Source: Chryseobacterium oranimense
GTDB taxonomy: Bacteria; Bacteroidota; Bacteroidia; Flavobacteriales; Weeksellaceae
NCBI RefSeq assembly: GCF_900129755.1
Contig: NZ_FQWT01000001.1
Coordinates: 744,001 to 808,000, forward strand
DNA length: 64,000 bases
Reading direction: 5' to 3'
The notes under the pieces are model-generated. The model was not told the DNA's origin. It worked only from the letters and a program-made list of their open reading frames with translations, and did no database searches. Position numbers and translations under genes: made by a program. Positions 27,870 through 36,355 of the stretch are shown piece after piece. The stretch's first letter is position 1. Every line of letters starts with the position of its first letter.

Positions 27870-28880
27870 TTAAAACAGGCTGAGGTCATACTGCCTCGCC
27901 AGATCCAAAATCATGTGATAACCGGCTGCAGAATTTCCATGCTTATCCAGAGCAGGACTGAAAACACCGATTCCCATTTTTCCGGGAACACTTACGGTAA
28001 TTCCGCCTCCAACGCCTGATTTGCTGGGAAGACCTACGGTTCTGGCATATTCTCCGCTGAATTCGTACATCCCGGCAATAAGCATCTGCGACAGGATCAG
28101 TCTTGACATTTCTGCATTTTTATACCTGTCATCTCCGTCAAAACGGATACAATCGTTAGCAAAAAAATAACCAATTTTGGCTAAATCTTCAGCAGTTAGT
28201 TCTATAGAGCACTGTTTGAAATAATTATCCAGCTGATCTTCATTTCCTGAAATCAATCCGTTATTTTTCATCAGGTAAAACATTCCCCGGTTACGGTGCC
28301 CGGTAGATTTTTCAGATTGATAAACGGAGGTATTGTACTCAATTGTCTGGTTTCCGGTGATATACCGAACCATATCCAGGATTTTAAGAAATGGCTTTTC
28401 GCCTTCTCCGGAAATTAAGGAGGTCGTAAGGATGGCTCCGGCATTCATCATAGGATTTAACGGCTTGCCTGTGGTTTCAAGATTGGAAAAATGATTGAAA
28501 GGCTGATCGGTTCCGAAATAGCCCATTTTATCAAAAACACCAGCTTCTCCATTTTCTTTGACAGCAATCATTAATGCAACGATCTTGGAAATACTCTGCA
28601 TGGTAAATTTTTTGTAAACATCCCCTACATTAAGTACTCTCCCATTTTTCTCTACCACTGAAAAAGCAATAGCCTTAGCATCCATTTTCCCTAATTCAGG
28701 AATATAATCAGCTACTTTTCCCTGGGTATAATAGGTTCTGTTTTTTTCCAGAATACTGCTTAAGGTTTTCTCTGAAATTGTTGGTATCTCTGCGGTTTTC
28801 TGAGCATACATGGTATTAAAAGAAAGAAAAGCTGCTATACAGATTCCTTTTGCAGAAAGTAAGAAACTATTGTTATTCAT
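27870..28880 (-). CDS. glsA: Glutaminase, exported
   Basis: A 336-aa member of the serine-dependent beta-lactamase-like glutaminase family, which hydrolyses L-glutamine to glutamate and ammonia. The catalytic SxxK motif is in MQSISK (Ser 96, Lys 99). Other family segments are GKVADYIPELG near 54, NPMMNAGAI near 142, and a Gly-rich C-terminal VGLPSKSGVGGG. The N-terminus (AAFLSFNTMYAQ) looks like a Sec signal peptide cleaved near residue 27, which is unusual because the E. coli enzymes are cytoplasmic. It would therefore act in the periplasm or outside. It is transcribed alone, with a -7 element upstream and a terminator at 27561-27586. Confidence 0.9.
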   Translation of the reverse strand: MNNNSFLLSAKGICIAAFLSFNTMYAQKTAEIPTISEKTLSSILEKNRTYYTQGKVADYIPELGKMDAKAIAFSVVEKNGRVLNVGDVYKKFTMQSISKIVALMIAVKENGEAGVFDKMGYFGTDQPFNHFSNLETTGKPLNPMMNAGAILTTSLISGEGEKPFLKILDMVRYITGNQTIEYNTSVYQSEKSTGHRNRGMFYLMKNNGLISGNEDQLDNYFKQCSIELTAEDLAKIGYFFANDCIRFDGDDRYKNAEMSRLILSQMLIAGMYEFSGEYARTVGLPSKSGVGGGITVSVPGKMGIGVFSPALDKHGNSAAGYHMILDLARQYDLSLF

Positions 28881-28922
28881 AAAGGCATTTCCGGCTTATA
28901 TTTTATCATCAACTACGGAAAA

Positions 28923-28954
28923 CAAAGATAAAACTTTTCATCCGTTACCTGCAA
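28923..28954 (-). promoter_or_regulatory. Candidate promoter of glutaminase
   Basis: On the minus strand TATCTTTG (28930-28923) is a full match to TAnnTTTG, with a TTG (28954-28952) 21 nt further upstream. The predicted 5' UTR is about 35 nt. The rest of 28881-29162 shows no gene. Confidence 0.5.
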
Positions 28955-29162
28955 TTCTCCTAAAAATATCAGCTTTCAAGAATGATCTGTACGGGTTAGG
29001 TATTTTTACCCAAACCTGTAATTGGTCATTTATACTCTAAAAAAGATGCGTTCTTCTTTGTTACTTTGAATTACCATTAAACGCCATCCATAAAGGTTAA
29101 TCCTTAAACCGGCACACTGGAATATCAGAAGTAAAAAAACTAACCAACCAAATACATTCAAC

Positions 29163-29579
29163 ATGGAAACAACAAACGTAAGCGGAACCGCGAATTCATC
29201 CGGCCAACTTCAATTGGGCGGAGGCGCTCAGTTCTGGGTTTATCTTTCACCTCAGAATGATACTGCCAAAATGATCTCTACATGGCGTGTTACATTTTCA
29301 CAGGGCAACTGGAACGATTCAATTTCAAGCGAAAATCCGACAAAACAAATTCATACTCCCAATCTTTCAGGAATTTTTGAAATTAAAGTAGAATTATTAA
29401 GCGGTTCTACCGGTACATGGAGACAGATCCCACCACAGGCGGGAAGCTATAACGAAATAGGCTGCAATTCCAACTGTGCTTCTATGGTAGGGATCGTTGC
29501 GGACAGCACCAACCCTGCCCCCGGAGCTATTAATGCCCATTTCTGGACAACCTGGGATGCCATGTGTAAAACACAGTAA
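29163..29579 (+). CDS. Small Gly/Ser/Thr-rich protein of unknown function
   Basis: A 138-aa protein with no signal peptide and no recognised domain. It starts with METTNVSGT and is rich in Ser, Thr, Gly and Asn, with several Trp (YLSPQN, STWRVTF, TGTWRQI, HFWTTW). The pattern suggests a beta-sandwich. Two cysteines close together (CNSNC) and one near the C-terminus could form disulfides. A clean terminator follows at 29612-29646, so it is a monocistronic gene with a proper end, which supports it being real. It lies between glutaminase and hsp20, with no functional link visible. Confidence 0.65.
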   Translation: METTNVSGTANSSGQLQLGGGAQFWVYLSPQNDTAKMISTWRVTFSQGNWNDSISSENPTKQIHTPNLSGIFEIKVELLSGSTGTWRQIPPQAGSYNEIGCNSNCASMVGIVADSTNPAPGAINAHFWTTWDAMCKTQ

Positions 29580-29611
29580 ATTACCGGCTGACCATTCAAA
29601 GAATACATAAA

Positions 29612-29646
29612 AGCTGCCTCATTTTTCAATCATGAGGTGGCTTTTT
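29612..29646 (+). terminator. Rho-independent terminator
   Basis: An 11-bp stem (AGCTGCCTCAT against ATGAGGTGGCT, with two G-U pairs) and a short loop are followed by TTTTT. It lies 33 nt after the stop of the 138-aa gene. Confidence 0.75.
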
Positions 29647-29769
29647 ATGGTTTAAAAGATATCCCCGTATCATATTTCTGCAACCAAATGTTTATTTCAT
29701 CTTTTTATATTTTTTCACCAACTTATGTCAAAAAAATATTAATCATCAACAACCAGATTATCGGTTGAA

Positions 29770-29796
29770 CAAAAAAATAGCTGCTTAATAGCAGCC
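29770..29796 (-). terminator. Terminator of hsp20
   Basis: On the minus strand the stem GGCTGC/GCAGCT with a 6-nt loop is followed by a run of T (29777-29770). It lies 20 nt downstream of the hsp20 stop. Confidence 0.65.
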
Positions 29797-29816
29797 ATTT
29801 TTCTTTCAATTTATTA

Positions 29817-30266
29817 TTATGAAATCTCAATGAGTCGCGGAGGTTTCCGTTTTGCGTCTTCTTTTTTAGGAATGACCAACGAAAGCAACCCGTTTTCATA
29901 TTTCGCATTAATATTATCCTGGTCAACAACATCTTTTGGAAGCTCAAAACTTCTCTGAAACGATTGGTAACTGAATTCCCTGCGGGTAAAGTTTTCTTCT
30001 TTCGCTTCACTTTTATTCTTCTTCATTGATGAGATTGTCAAAAGGTTACCATCCAGTTTAATCTCAAAATCATTCTTTTCCATACCCGGTGCAGCTACTT
30101 CCACTTCATAGGCATCTTCATTTTCCCTGATGTTAACCGATGGAACGGTTGTACTGGTTGATGAATAATTGCTGTTTCCCCAGTTAAAAAGCTCACGATT
30201 AAAAAAATCATCGAAGAGGTTTGGAAGAGCAGAATTGTTATTCCAATTTCTTTTAATAAGATTCAT
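29817..30266 (-). CDS. Small heat shock protein, Hsp20/alpha-crystallin family
   Basis: A 149-aa ATP-independent holdase chaperone. The N-terminal arm (LPNLFDDFFNREL) is followed by the alpha-crystallin domain at about 42-140. Its signatures are VNIRENEDAYEVEVAAPG, the central FTRREFSYQSFQRSFELP and the AKYENGLLSLVIPK strand with the conserved G-L-L. The C-terminal extension ends in LIEIS, an I-x-I-type oligomerisation motif. Length is normal. It is transcribed divergently from the DUF1826-like gene, with a GC-rich palindrome in the region between, and has its own terminator. Confidence 0.93.
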   Translation of the reverse strand: MNLIKRNWNNNSALPNLFDDFFNRELFNWGNSNYSSTSTTVPSVNIRENEDAYEVEVAAPGMEKNDFEIKLDGNLLTISSMKKNKSEAKEENFTRREFSYQSFQRSFELPKDVVDQDNINAKYENGLLSLVIPKKEDAKRKPPRLIEIS

Positions 30267-30312
30267 AGTAATGTCTTTTTAAATACGTTAAACAATTATT
30301 TAATAACTCATT

Positions 30313-30324
30313 AGCCGGCCGGCT
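30313..30324. repeat. GC-rich 12-bp palindrome upstream of hsp20
   Basis: AGCCGGCCGGCT is a perfect 12-bp palindrome that stands out in an AT-rich region, 47 nt upstream of the hsp20 start codon. It could be an operator or part of an RNA hairpin in the hsp20 leader. Elsewhere the 30267-30584 interval shows only the -7 element of the opposite gene. Confidence 0.5.
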
Positions 30325-30540
30325 GGTATGTAAATATCAAAAAAAATACCGGCAGTGAAAATGTGAATTTTTTTCAGAAAAAGTGACAAAATTTCATGAA
30401 AAATTGTCATAATCATTTTTAAACCAATACATTAACTCATGTAAGATCATGAAAATCAAATTAATTTCTTTTTAATTTTAAGTCTGATTTTCGTTTAGTA
30501 ATTTTACAATGATCTTACCGGTATGTTCTGCCCTATTTCT

Positions 30541-30548
30541 TATTTTTG
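30541..30548 (+). promoter_or_regulatory. -7 promoter element
   Basis: TATTTTTG matches TAnnTTTG, 36 nt before the ATG of the DUF1826-like gene. No TTG is found at the usual -33 position. Confidence 0.4.
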
Positions 30549-30584
30549 CATAGAATTGAGCCACTCAGCTTTTCCTTCCGAATT

Positions 30585-31283
30585 ATGAACGATAAATTTC
30601 CCGACAACAATCAGATTCACACGGTCTCTACCTTTTCTGAACTGGTAAATACAGATTTCCAGGCTGCTATGAATGCGGTTTGCTGGTACAGGAATTTAGC
30701 CGGAGATTTTAAAGAAATTGTAGCTAAGCTTCAGCTGAAAGAGAATATTACAGAAGTTTCGGTTGATGATCTTTCGGCGCTGCAATTATCTCAGGAAGGC
30801 GATATGGCGAGGGAAATTATACTCAATGATTTAAAGTTGTTAACTGATTTCGGAGCATCACCTTCACTTAATTTACTTAAAAATTATGAGCGGGATGAGG
30901 AATTCGATTTCATTTCCACCGATGTATATTCGTACCACGTCGACCGATCGCCCATTGGAACCGATACTTTTTTATGCACCTATTATGGAGCTGCAAGCGA
31001 TATCCTGCCTAATAGCCAGGCTGAACAAAAAGTTCTGATCCCTGAAATCCGTGAAAAGCTGAAAGAATTACATGACGGTCCGGAAACTGAGTTTGAAGCT
31101 TTCCTGAAAGACTGTTTTTTTGACCTGCATTATCAGCCCAAACCCGGTGCAATGCCTGTAAATTTAGGATCAGGACACCTTTGGCGCCTGGCAGTAGATC
31201 ATCCGGCTCAAAAGGCTTTACCCTGTATTCATAGGGCTCCTGTTGAAAATGATGGTGAATATAGATTATTGCTGATTTGTTAA
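30585..31283 (+). CDS. DUF1826-like protein
   Basis: A 232-aa cytoplasmic protein when read from ATG 30585; the in-frame TTG at 30546 lies inside the promoter and is rejected as a start. It resembles DUF1826 proteins in the segment YSYHVDRSPIGTDTFLCTYY and in the later GSGHLWRLAV and CIHRAPV. Conserved His, Asp and Cys in these segments suggest a metal-binding fold, but no reaction is known to me for this family. It is followed after 87 nt by the cupin gene, which has its own -7 element, so the two are probably separate transcripts. Confidence 0.7.
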   Translation: MNDKFPDNNQIHTVSTFSELVNTDFQAAMNAVCWYRNLAGDFKEIVAKLQLKENITEVSVDDLSALQLSQEGDMAREIILNDLKLLTDFGASPSLNLLKNYERDEEFDFISTDVYSYHVDRSPIGTDTFLCTYYGAASDILPNSQAEQKVLIPEIREKLKELHDGPETEFEAFLKDCFFDLHYQPKPGAMPVNLGSGHLWRLAVDHPAQKALPCIHRAPVENDGEYRLLLIC

Positions 31284-31324
31284 CTATTGATTCATCAATG
31301 AATACTATTTTGCCTTCACTTATA

Positions 31325-31332
31325 TAATTTTG
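31325..31332 (+). promoter_or_regulatory. -7 promoter element
   Basis: TAATTTTG is a full match to TAnnTTTG, 38 nt before the cupin start codon. The -33 element is not clear. Confidence 0.45.
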
Positions 31333-31370
31333 ATCAATTGATATACATTATAAATTAATACCTAACCAAC

Positions 31371-31853
31371 ATGTCTGATACCGTTATATTATCTGAAGGA
31401 ACAGAATTCGATCACGTTATAAATGAGGTTTCCAAATACATTCACCTGTATGTAATGGCTTTTGAAAAAGAAGAACGAACCATCACGCGCATTGATAAAC
31501 GTGAAAATATGTACGGAGGAAACGGAACCGTATACCTGATTCAAATGTTCGGTCAAAATGAGCTGACCAATAATCGTCTGGCTGCTTATATGGTTTTATT
31601 GAACAGAGGTGATGAATCGGGATTTCATACTCACAACGAAAGAAATGAAGAGGAATTATATGTCGTCATTCATGGGACCGGCGAGTATCGTGAAAGAACC
31701 GGCACCCAAGGGCCGGAACGAAAAAAAATACTTCAAAAAGGAGATATTACAGCCATCAGCTCTATAGGTTATCATTCTATTGAGAATACAGGGGATGAGC
31801 CATTGATTATGTTTGTTATTACTACTAATAATCCTTTAAATAATAAAGCTTAA
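31371..31853 (+). CDS. Cupin-domain protein
   Basis: A 160-aa single-domain cupin. Motif 1 is the HTHNERNEEELYVVIHGTGE segment (His, His and Glu as metal ligands; near residues 83-102), and motif 2 is the later GYHSIENTGDEP with the fourth ligand His. The N-terminal 50 residues form an extra beta-strand pair. Cupins bind a divalent metal and serve as dioxygenases, isomerases, sugar epimerases or sensors, and the substrate cannot be read from this sequence. The gene stands alone between DUF1826-like and araC-type genes. Confidence 0.82.
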   Translation: MSDTVILSEGTEFDHVINEVSKYIHLYVMAFEKEERTITRIDKRENMYGGNGTVYLIQMFGQNELTNNRLAAYMVLLNRGDESGFHTHNERNEEELYVVIHGTGEYRERTGTQGPERKKILQKGDITAISSIGYHSIENTGDEPLIMFVITTNNPLNNKA

Positions 31854-31937
31854 AATCCTTCTCAGGTAAGCTATAAATATTAACAGCGTCTTGTCTTCAT
31901 TCACAGAGTCCCTGTTAAAAATGAATCCGGAACTGTA

Positions 31938-32834
31938 TTAATTGAAAGATTGCCTGAATTCCAATGGCGACATATTGGTTTTCTTTTTAAAGAGTGTACT
32001 GAAAGACTGCGAATGTTCAAATCCCAGTTCGTATGCAATTTCGCTGATGGAAAGCTCTGTTGTCGAAAGTTTCTCTTTTGCTTTACTGATAAGCTTCTCA
32101 TGAATATGCTGCTGCGTATTTTGCCCGGTATGAACCCTCAAAAGATCACTTAAATAATTCGGAGACAAATTCATGGCTTCTGCAATTTGATGAACGGTTA
32201 AAAGGCCGTTTTCAGATACCTTTTTATCAAAATAATCATTTAAAAATGATTCAAATTTGGCTAACAGCTGATGGCTGCCACTTTTCCGGGTAATGAACTG
32301 CCTCTCATAGAACCGTTTAGAATAATTCAGCAGCAATTCAATCTGCGATAAGATAATTTCCTGAGTATGATGGTCGATATGCTGGCATTCCTTATCTATT
32401 TTTTGCAGAATTTCAAGCAGATCATTTTCTTCATCTTCAGATAAATGCAGGGCTTCGTTCACGGCATACGAGAAAAATCCATAAGATGAAATGGTTTTTG
32501 CCAAAGGATGTTTCAGCAGGAAATCTTCATGAAAAATAAGCAGATAACCAGTATTTTCACAATCCATCGTCTTCAGATCCAGGTACTGAACCTGATTGGG
32601 TGCAGTAAAGCTTAGCACTCCCTTATCATAATCATAATGCTGCTGGCCGTATTTTATTTTTCCTTTTGCATTACGTTTCAGAGCGACACAGTAGTATTTG
32701 CTCACAAAACCTTTCCAAACCTCATCTTCAATGAAAACACTTTCATAAAGATTGATCACGCTTACCATGGGATGCTTTGGCTCCGGGAGGGAAAGCAACT
32801 TGTGAAATGCTGAAATGGATGGTATGGTATTCAT
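31938..32834 (-). CDS. AraC-family transcriptional regulator
   Basis: A 298-aa regulator. The N-terminal ~180 residues form a ligand-sensing domain without a recognised effector. The C-terminal ~100 residues contain two helix-turn-helix units: TVHQIAEAMNLSPNYLSDLL and SISEIAYELGFEHSQSFSTL, followed by the family signature FKKKTNMSPLEFRQ. It lies 160 nt downstream of the aldo/keto reductase on the same strand, so that reductase is a likely target. AraC regulators next to aldo/keto reductases often respond to reactive aldehydes, but that is inference here. Confidence 0.9.
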   Translation of the reverse strand: MNTIPSISAFHKLLSLPEPKHPMVSVINLYESVFIEDEVWKGFVSKYYCVALKRNAKGKIKYGQQHYDYDKGVLSFTAPNQVQYLDLKTMDCENTGYLLIFHEDFLLKHPLAKTISSYGFFSYAVNEALHLSEDEENDLLEILQKIDKECQHIDHHTQEIILSQIELLLNYSKRFYERQFITRKSGSHQLLAKFESFLNDYFDKKVSENGLLTVHQIAEAMNLSPNYLSDLLRVHTGQNTQQHIHEKLISKAKEKLSTTELSISEIAYELGFEHSQSFSTLFKKKTNMSPLEFRQSFN

Positions 32835-32994
32835 TACTTCTAAACTTTTTATTTTATGGGCATCAGTCCGATTTTTTGTTCCGCTTCACAGCTTCGTACA
32901 GCCAGATCGCAACACTATTGATTCCAGATATCAACCTCATAGTTTACAGAGACCTATGAGGCTGAATTTTATTTTAAGAGATTAAAATTACAAA

Positions 32995-34002
32995 TTAATA
33001 ATCCAATAATCCCATCCCGAATTCATCATAGGTTGCTCCCGTATCTGTTCCCAAAGGTACAATACTTTCCAGTTTCAGGATTTCAGATTCATTCAGTTGA
33101 ATACCTGCCGCTTCAATGTTCTGTTCAAGGTATTTTCTGCGCTTCGTTCCCGGAATAGGAAGAATTCCTTTACTGATAATCCATGCCAAAGCCAGTTGAG
33201 ACGGAGTAATATTCTTTTCGCTGGCCAGCGCTTCAATCGCTTCCACCAGCTCAATGTTTTTATGAAAGTACCGTTCCTGAAAACGAGGAATCCCTCTTCT
33301 GAAATCATTCTCCGGCAAATCATCAATAGTTTTAATATTCCCTGACAGGAATCCTCTTCCCAAAGGTGAATACGCTACAAAGCCAATTCCCAGCTCATTT
33401 AATGTTTTGATAACGCCTTTCTCCTCAACAGTTCTTTCAAAAAGAGAATATTCACTCTGTACTGCAGTAACCGGATGAACGGCATGGGCTTTCCTTACCG
33501 TTTCAGAAGATACTTCCGACAAACCGATATAACCGATTTTTCCTTCTTTTACCAGATCACTCATGGCTCCGACAGTTTCCTCAACAGGTGTATTTTTATC
33601 AAGACGGTGCATATAATAAAGGTCGATGTAATCTGTTTTTAGGTTTTTCAGGGAACGTTCCACCGATTTTTTTACATAGTCTTTTGTTCCGTTGATTTTC
33701 CAGGTGACCTGCTCGTTATCATCAATCTCCCAGCCAAATTTTGTTGCAATAATATACTGATCGCGTTTACCTTCAATAGCTTTTGCAATCAGCTGTTCAT
33801 TTTTAAACGGGCCATATAAATCGGCAGTATCCAGAAAATTCCCTCCTAATTCCAGAGAACGGTGAATGGTGGCAACAGCTTCTTTTTCATCTGTTTTTCC
33901 ATACATATCTGCATCCCCGAAACCCGTCATTCCCATACATCCCAAACCAATATTCGGAACCCTTAATCCCTGACTTCCTAATTTAACCTGATCTAATTTC
34001 AT
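32995..34002 (-). CDS. Aldo/keto reductase
   Basis: A 335-aa NADPH-dependent oxidoreductase with the full catalytic tetrad: Asp 58 and Tyr 63 (FLDTADLYG), Lys 88 (ATKFGW) and His 132 (YYMHRLD). The C-terminal PIPGTKRRKYLEQNI segment is the nucleotide-binding signature of the AKR13-like group. It would reduce aldehydes or ketones in the cytoplasm. Length is normal. It is followed by the AraC-type gene on the same strand. Confidence 0.92.
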   Translation of the reverse strand: MKLDQVKLGSQGLRVPNIGLGCMGMTGFGDADMYGKTDEKEAVATIHRSLELGGNFLDTADLYGPFKNEQLIAKAIEGKRDQYIIATKFGWEIDDNEQVTWKINGTKDYVKKSVERSLKNLKTDYIDLYYMHRLDKNTPVEETVGAMSDLVKEGKIGYIGLSEVSSETVRKAHAVHPVTAVQSEYSLFERTVEEKGVIKTLNELGIGFVAYSPLGRGFLSGNIKTIDDLPENDFRRGIPRFQERYFHKNIELVEAIEALASEKNITPSQLALAWIISKGILPIPGTKRRKYLEQNIEAAGIQLNESEILKLESIVPLGTDTGATYDEFGMGLLDY

Positions 34003-34204
34003 ATCGTTGATTTTTATTGGTACAAAATTGGGCAGAAATTAAAAACCGGATGTATGCAAATCCTTGATTGTCGTATGCAAATTATCTATTTTTATAAGTA
34101 ATCAAAAATTTCAAACGAATGTAAAAAATAATGACAGACCCTATCATATTACCTGAGCAGCAATTAAATTTTATTTCTACAATATTCTTTTCAACATAAA
34201 TATT

Positions 34205-34243
34205 AAAAAAAGACCGATCGTTTTATTTTTTTATATAATTTTG
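34205..34243 (+). promoter_or_regulatory. Operator-like box and promoter of the tetR gene
   Basis: AAAAAAGACCGATCGTTTTA at 34205-34224 nearly repeats the box upstream of lpdA. A TAATTTTG (34236-34243), a full -7 match, follows directly. The box occupies the place where a -33 element would lie, so binding of the regulator would block the polymerase. Confidence 0.55.
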
Positions 34244-34265
34244 TCATGAATTAAATTTCCTGTTG

Positions 34266-34862
34266 ATGAAAATGACAAAATCTGAAAATACCAAACGGTT
34301 AATTATCGAGAAAACTGCATCAGTTTTTAATACGAAAGGCTATGCGGGAACATCAATAAATGATTTAATGGATGCCACGGGGCTTTCAAAAGGCTGCATA
34401 TATGGCAATTTTCAGAACAAAGATGAGATCGCACTGAGCGTTTTCGATCACAACTTTGGTAAGGTGACACAACATATGAAAGAACGCATCCTGGCAACTG
34501 ATAGTTCGATAGAAAGACTGCTGGTTTACCCCCAAACGTATAAAAATTATTTCAGATATCCCTATTTACAGGCTGGCTGCCCCATTTTAAATACCGCTAC
34601 AGAGGCTGACGATACGCATCCAAAGCTAAAAGAGCGGGCACAAAAGGCACTGGATTTTTGGAAGACATCCATTGAAAACCAGATAAAACGCGGTATAGAA
34701 AGAAAGGAAATAAAGGAAGATACTGACCCAACAGAATTTGCAGTAATCATAATTTCAATGATCGAAGGAGCCTTTATGCAGGCAAAGGTCAATAACCATA
34801 TGACAGAGCTTAAAATAGCAATGTCCTTCCTGGAAAAATTAATTAAAAATCTCGGGGTATAA
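34266..34862 (+). CDS. TetR/AcrR-family regulator
   Basis: A 198-aa repressor read from ATG 34266; the TTG 3 nt upstream is not preferred. The N-terminal helix-turn-helix covers about residues 10-55, with NTKGYAGTSINDLMDATGLS and KGCIYGNFQNKDEI, the canonical TetR pattern. The C-terminal part resembles the TetR_C domain of YcdC/AcrR-like proteins, with a Cys (AGCPIL) in the ligand-domain region. It is followed after 65 nt by lpdA. The same box appears upstream of both genes, so the protein probably represses itself and lpdA. Confidence 0.9.
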   Translation: MKMTKSENTKRLIIEKTASVFNTKGYAGTSINDLMDATGLSKGCIYGNFQNKDEIALSVFDHNFGKVTQHMKERILATDSSIERLLVYPQTYKNYFRYPYLQAGCPILNTATEADDTHPKLKERAQKALDFWKTSIENQIKRGIERKEIKEDTDPTEFAVIIISMIEGAFMQAKVNNHMTELKIAMSFLEKLIKNLGV

Positions 34863-34874
34863 TTTTTTTTGCTT

Positions 34875-34900
34875 AAAAAAAGACCGATTGGTTTATTTTA
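34875..34900 (+). promoter_or_regulatory. Second operator-like box, upstream of lpdA
   Basis: AAAAAAGACCGATTGGTTTA at 34875-34894 matches the box upstream of tetR at 18 of 20 positions, with further match in the following TTT run. The core GACCGATYG is typical of TetR-family operators. It lies 28 nt before the lpdA start codon. Confidence 0.6.
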
Positions 34901-34927
34901 TAAATATTGTATTAGAAAAAGAACAAA

Positions 34928-36331
34928 ATGGAAGAATTTGATATTACCGTTATCGGATCAGGTCCTGGCGGATATGTAGCAGCAATAAGAAGTGCCCAGC
35001 TGGGTTATAAAACAGCTCTGGTTGAAAAATACAGTACGCTGGGCGGGACCTGTACCAATGTAGGATGTATCCCCACCAAAGCGCTGTTGGATTCCACCCA
35101 TCATTACGCAGATGCAGTTAAGAGTTTTGAAAATCATGGCATTGAATTTAACGATCTCCGACTCAATTTTGAACAGGTCTTTAGACGTAAAACTGATGTG
35201 GTAGCTAAAAATACGCAAGGCCTGGACTTTTTGATGAGAAAGAACAAGATTAAAGTTATAAAGGGCACAGGCACTTTTCTCAACAGTGAATCCTTAAAAA
35301 TAACACATGATGATCAGACACAAACTGTTATCAGGTCAGGTAAGTTTATTATTGCTACCGGATCAAAACCCGCAACTATCCCGGGTGTTTCTATAGATAA
35401 AAAAAGGATCATCACTTCTACTGAAGCGTTGGTTATGAAAGAAAAGCCGGAAAGCATGGTTATTATCGGCGGCGGTGTAATTGGTGTTGAAATGGCTTCA
35501 ATCTTTAACAGAATCGGTACAAAAGTGACCATTTTAGAGTATGCGGATAATCTGATTGCCAATATGGATCATGAATTGGGCAGTACATTAACTAAAATTT
35601 TAACAAAAGAAGGGGTAGAAATCAGACTTAACGAGGCGGTTTACAAAACTGAGAACCTTGGTAACAAAGCCAAAGTCTATTTTAAAGATAAACAAGGCGC
35701 TGAACAGGAATTAACTGCCGATTATATTCTGGTAGCCGTGGGCAGAAAACCTTATATCGCTGATCTGGGTCTGGAAAATACAGGCGTCGAGATGAATGGT
35801 AACGGAACCATCAAAGTAAACGAACTCCTCGAGACTACCGCTCCCAATATCTTCGCTATTGGTGACGTTATAGGGGGTGCCATGCTGGCTCATAAAGCAG
35901 AAGAAGAAGCTGTATTTGTGGTGGAGAGAATAAACGGCCAAAAGCCGCATATACACTATGACCGCATCCCGTCCGTTGTTTATACCTGGCCGGAAGTTGC
36001 TTCTGTGGGGGCAACAGAAGAAGAATTAAAAAAGCAGGGATTGGAATATAATATCGGTAAATTTCCGTTTGCAGTCAATGCAAGGGCAAGAGCGGGGATG
36101 GAAACCGAAGGTTTTGTCAAAGTTCTTTCTGATCCGAAATACGGCGAACTTTTAGGCGTACATATAATAGGTGCCAGAGCGGCAGACTTGATCGCACAGG
36201 CAGTGGTTGGCTTAGAATACGAAGTTACGGCAAATGATATGGCCTCAATCTGCTATGCTCATCCAACTTATTCAGAGGTACTGAAAGAAGCCTATACCAT
36301 TGCATCGGGAAGACCATCACTCAATATTTAA
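34928..36331 (+). CDS. lpdA: Dihydrolipoyl dehydrogenase
   Basis: A 467-aa flavoprotein disulfide reductase that reoxidises dihydrolipoamide in 2-oxo acid dehydrogenase or glycine cleavage complexes using NAD+. The FAD loop GSGPGGYVAA is at about 10-19 and the redox disulfide Cys 42/Cys 47 in GGTCTNVGCIPTK. The NAD loop IGGGVIGVEMAS is near 180 and a second FAD motif, FAIGDV, near 310. The C-terminal YAHPTYSEVLKEA supplies the His-Glu pair of the active site. No E1 or E2 genes are near, and the gene sits under a TetR-type box, so it may be a stress-induced extra copy. Confidence 0.93.
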   Translation: MEEFDITVIGSGPGGYVAAIRSAQLGYKTALVEKYSTLGGTCTNVGCIPTKALLDSTHHYADAVKSFENHGIEFNDLRLNFEQVFRRKTDVVAKNTQGLDFLMRKNKIKVIKGTGTFLNSESLKITHDDQTQTVIRSGKFIIATGSKPATIPGVSIDKKRIITSTEALVMKEKPESMVIIGGGVIGVEMASIFNRIGTKVTILEYADNLIANMDHELGSTLTKILTKEGVEIRLNEAVYKTENLGNKAKVYFKDKQGAEQELTADYILVAVGRKPYIADLGLENTGVEMNGNGTIKVNELLETTAPNIFAIGDVIGGAMLAHKAEEEAVFVVERINGQKPHIHYDRIPSVVYTWPEVASVGATEEELKKQGLEYNIGKFPFAVNARARAGMETEGFVKVLSDPKYGELLGVHIIGARAADLIAQAVVGLEYEVTANDMASICYAHPTYSEVLKEAYTIASGRPSLNI

Positions 36332-36355
36332 GTAAGTAATATCAATTTTAAGATT

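Noticed and set aside
28983..29030. Imperfect hairpin in the glutaminase upstream region
   Set aside because: Only 8 of 10 pairs form and no T-run follows; not supported as a terminator.
30546..30584. TTG start extending the DUF1826-like gene by 13 codons
   Set aside because: The TTG lies inside the -7 element TATTTTTG and the extension has no conservation pattern.
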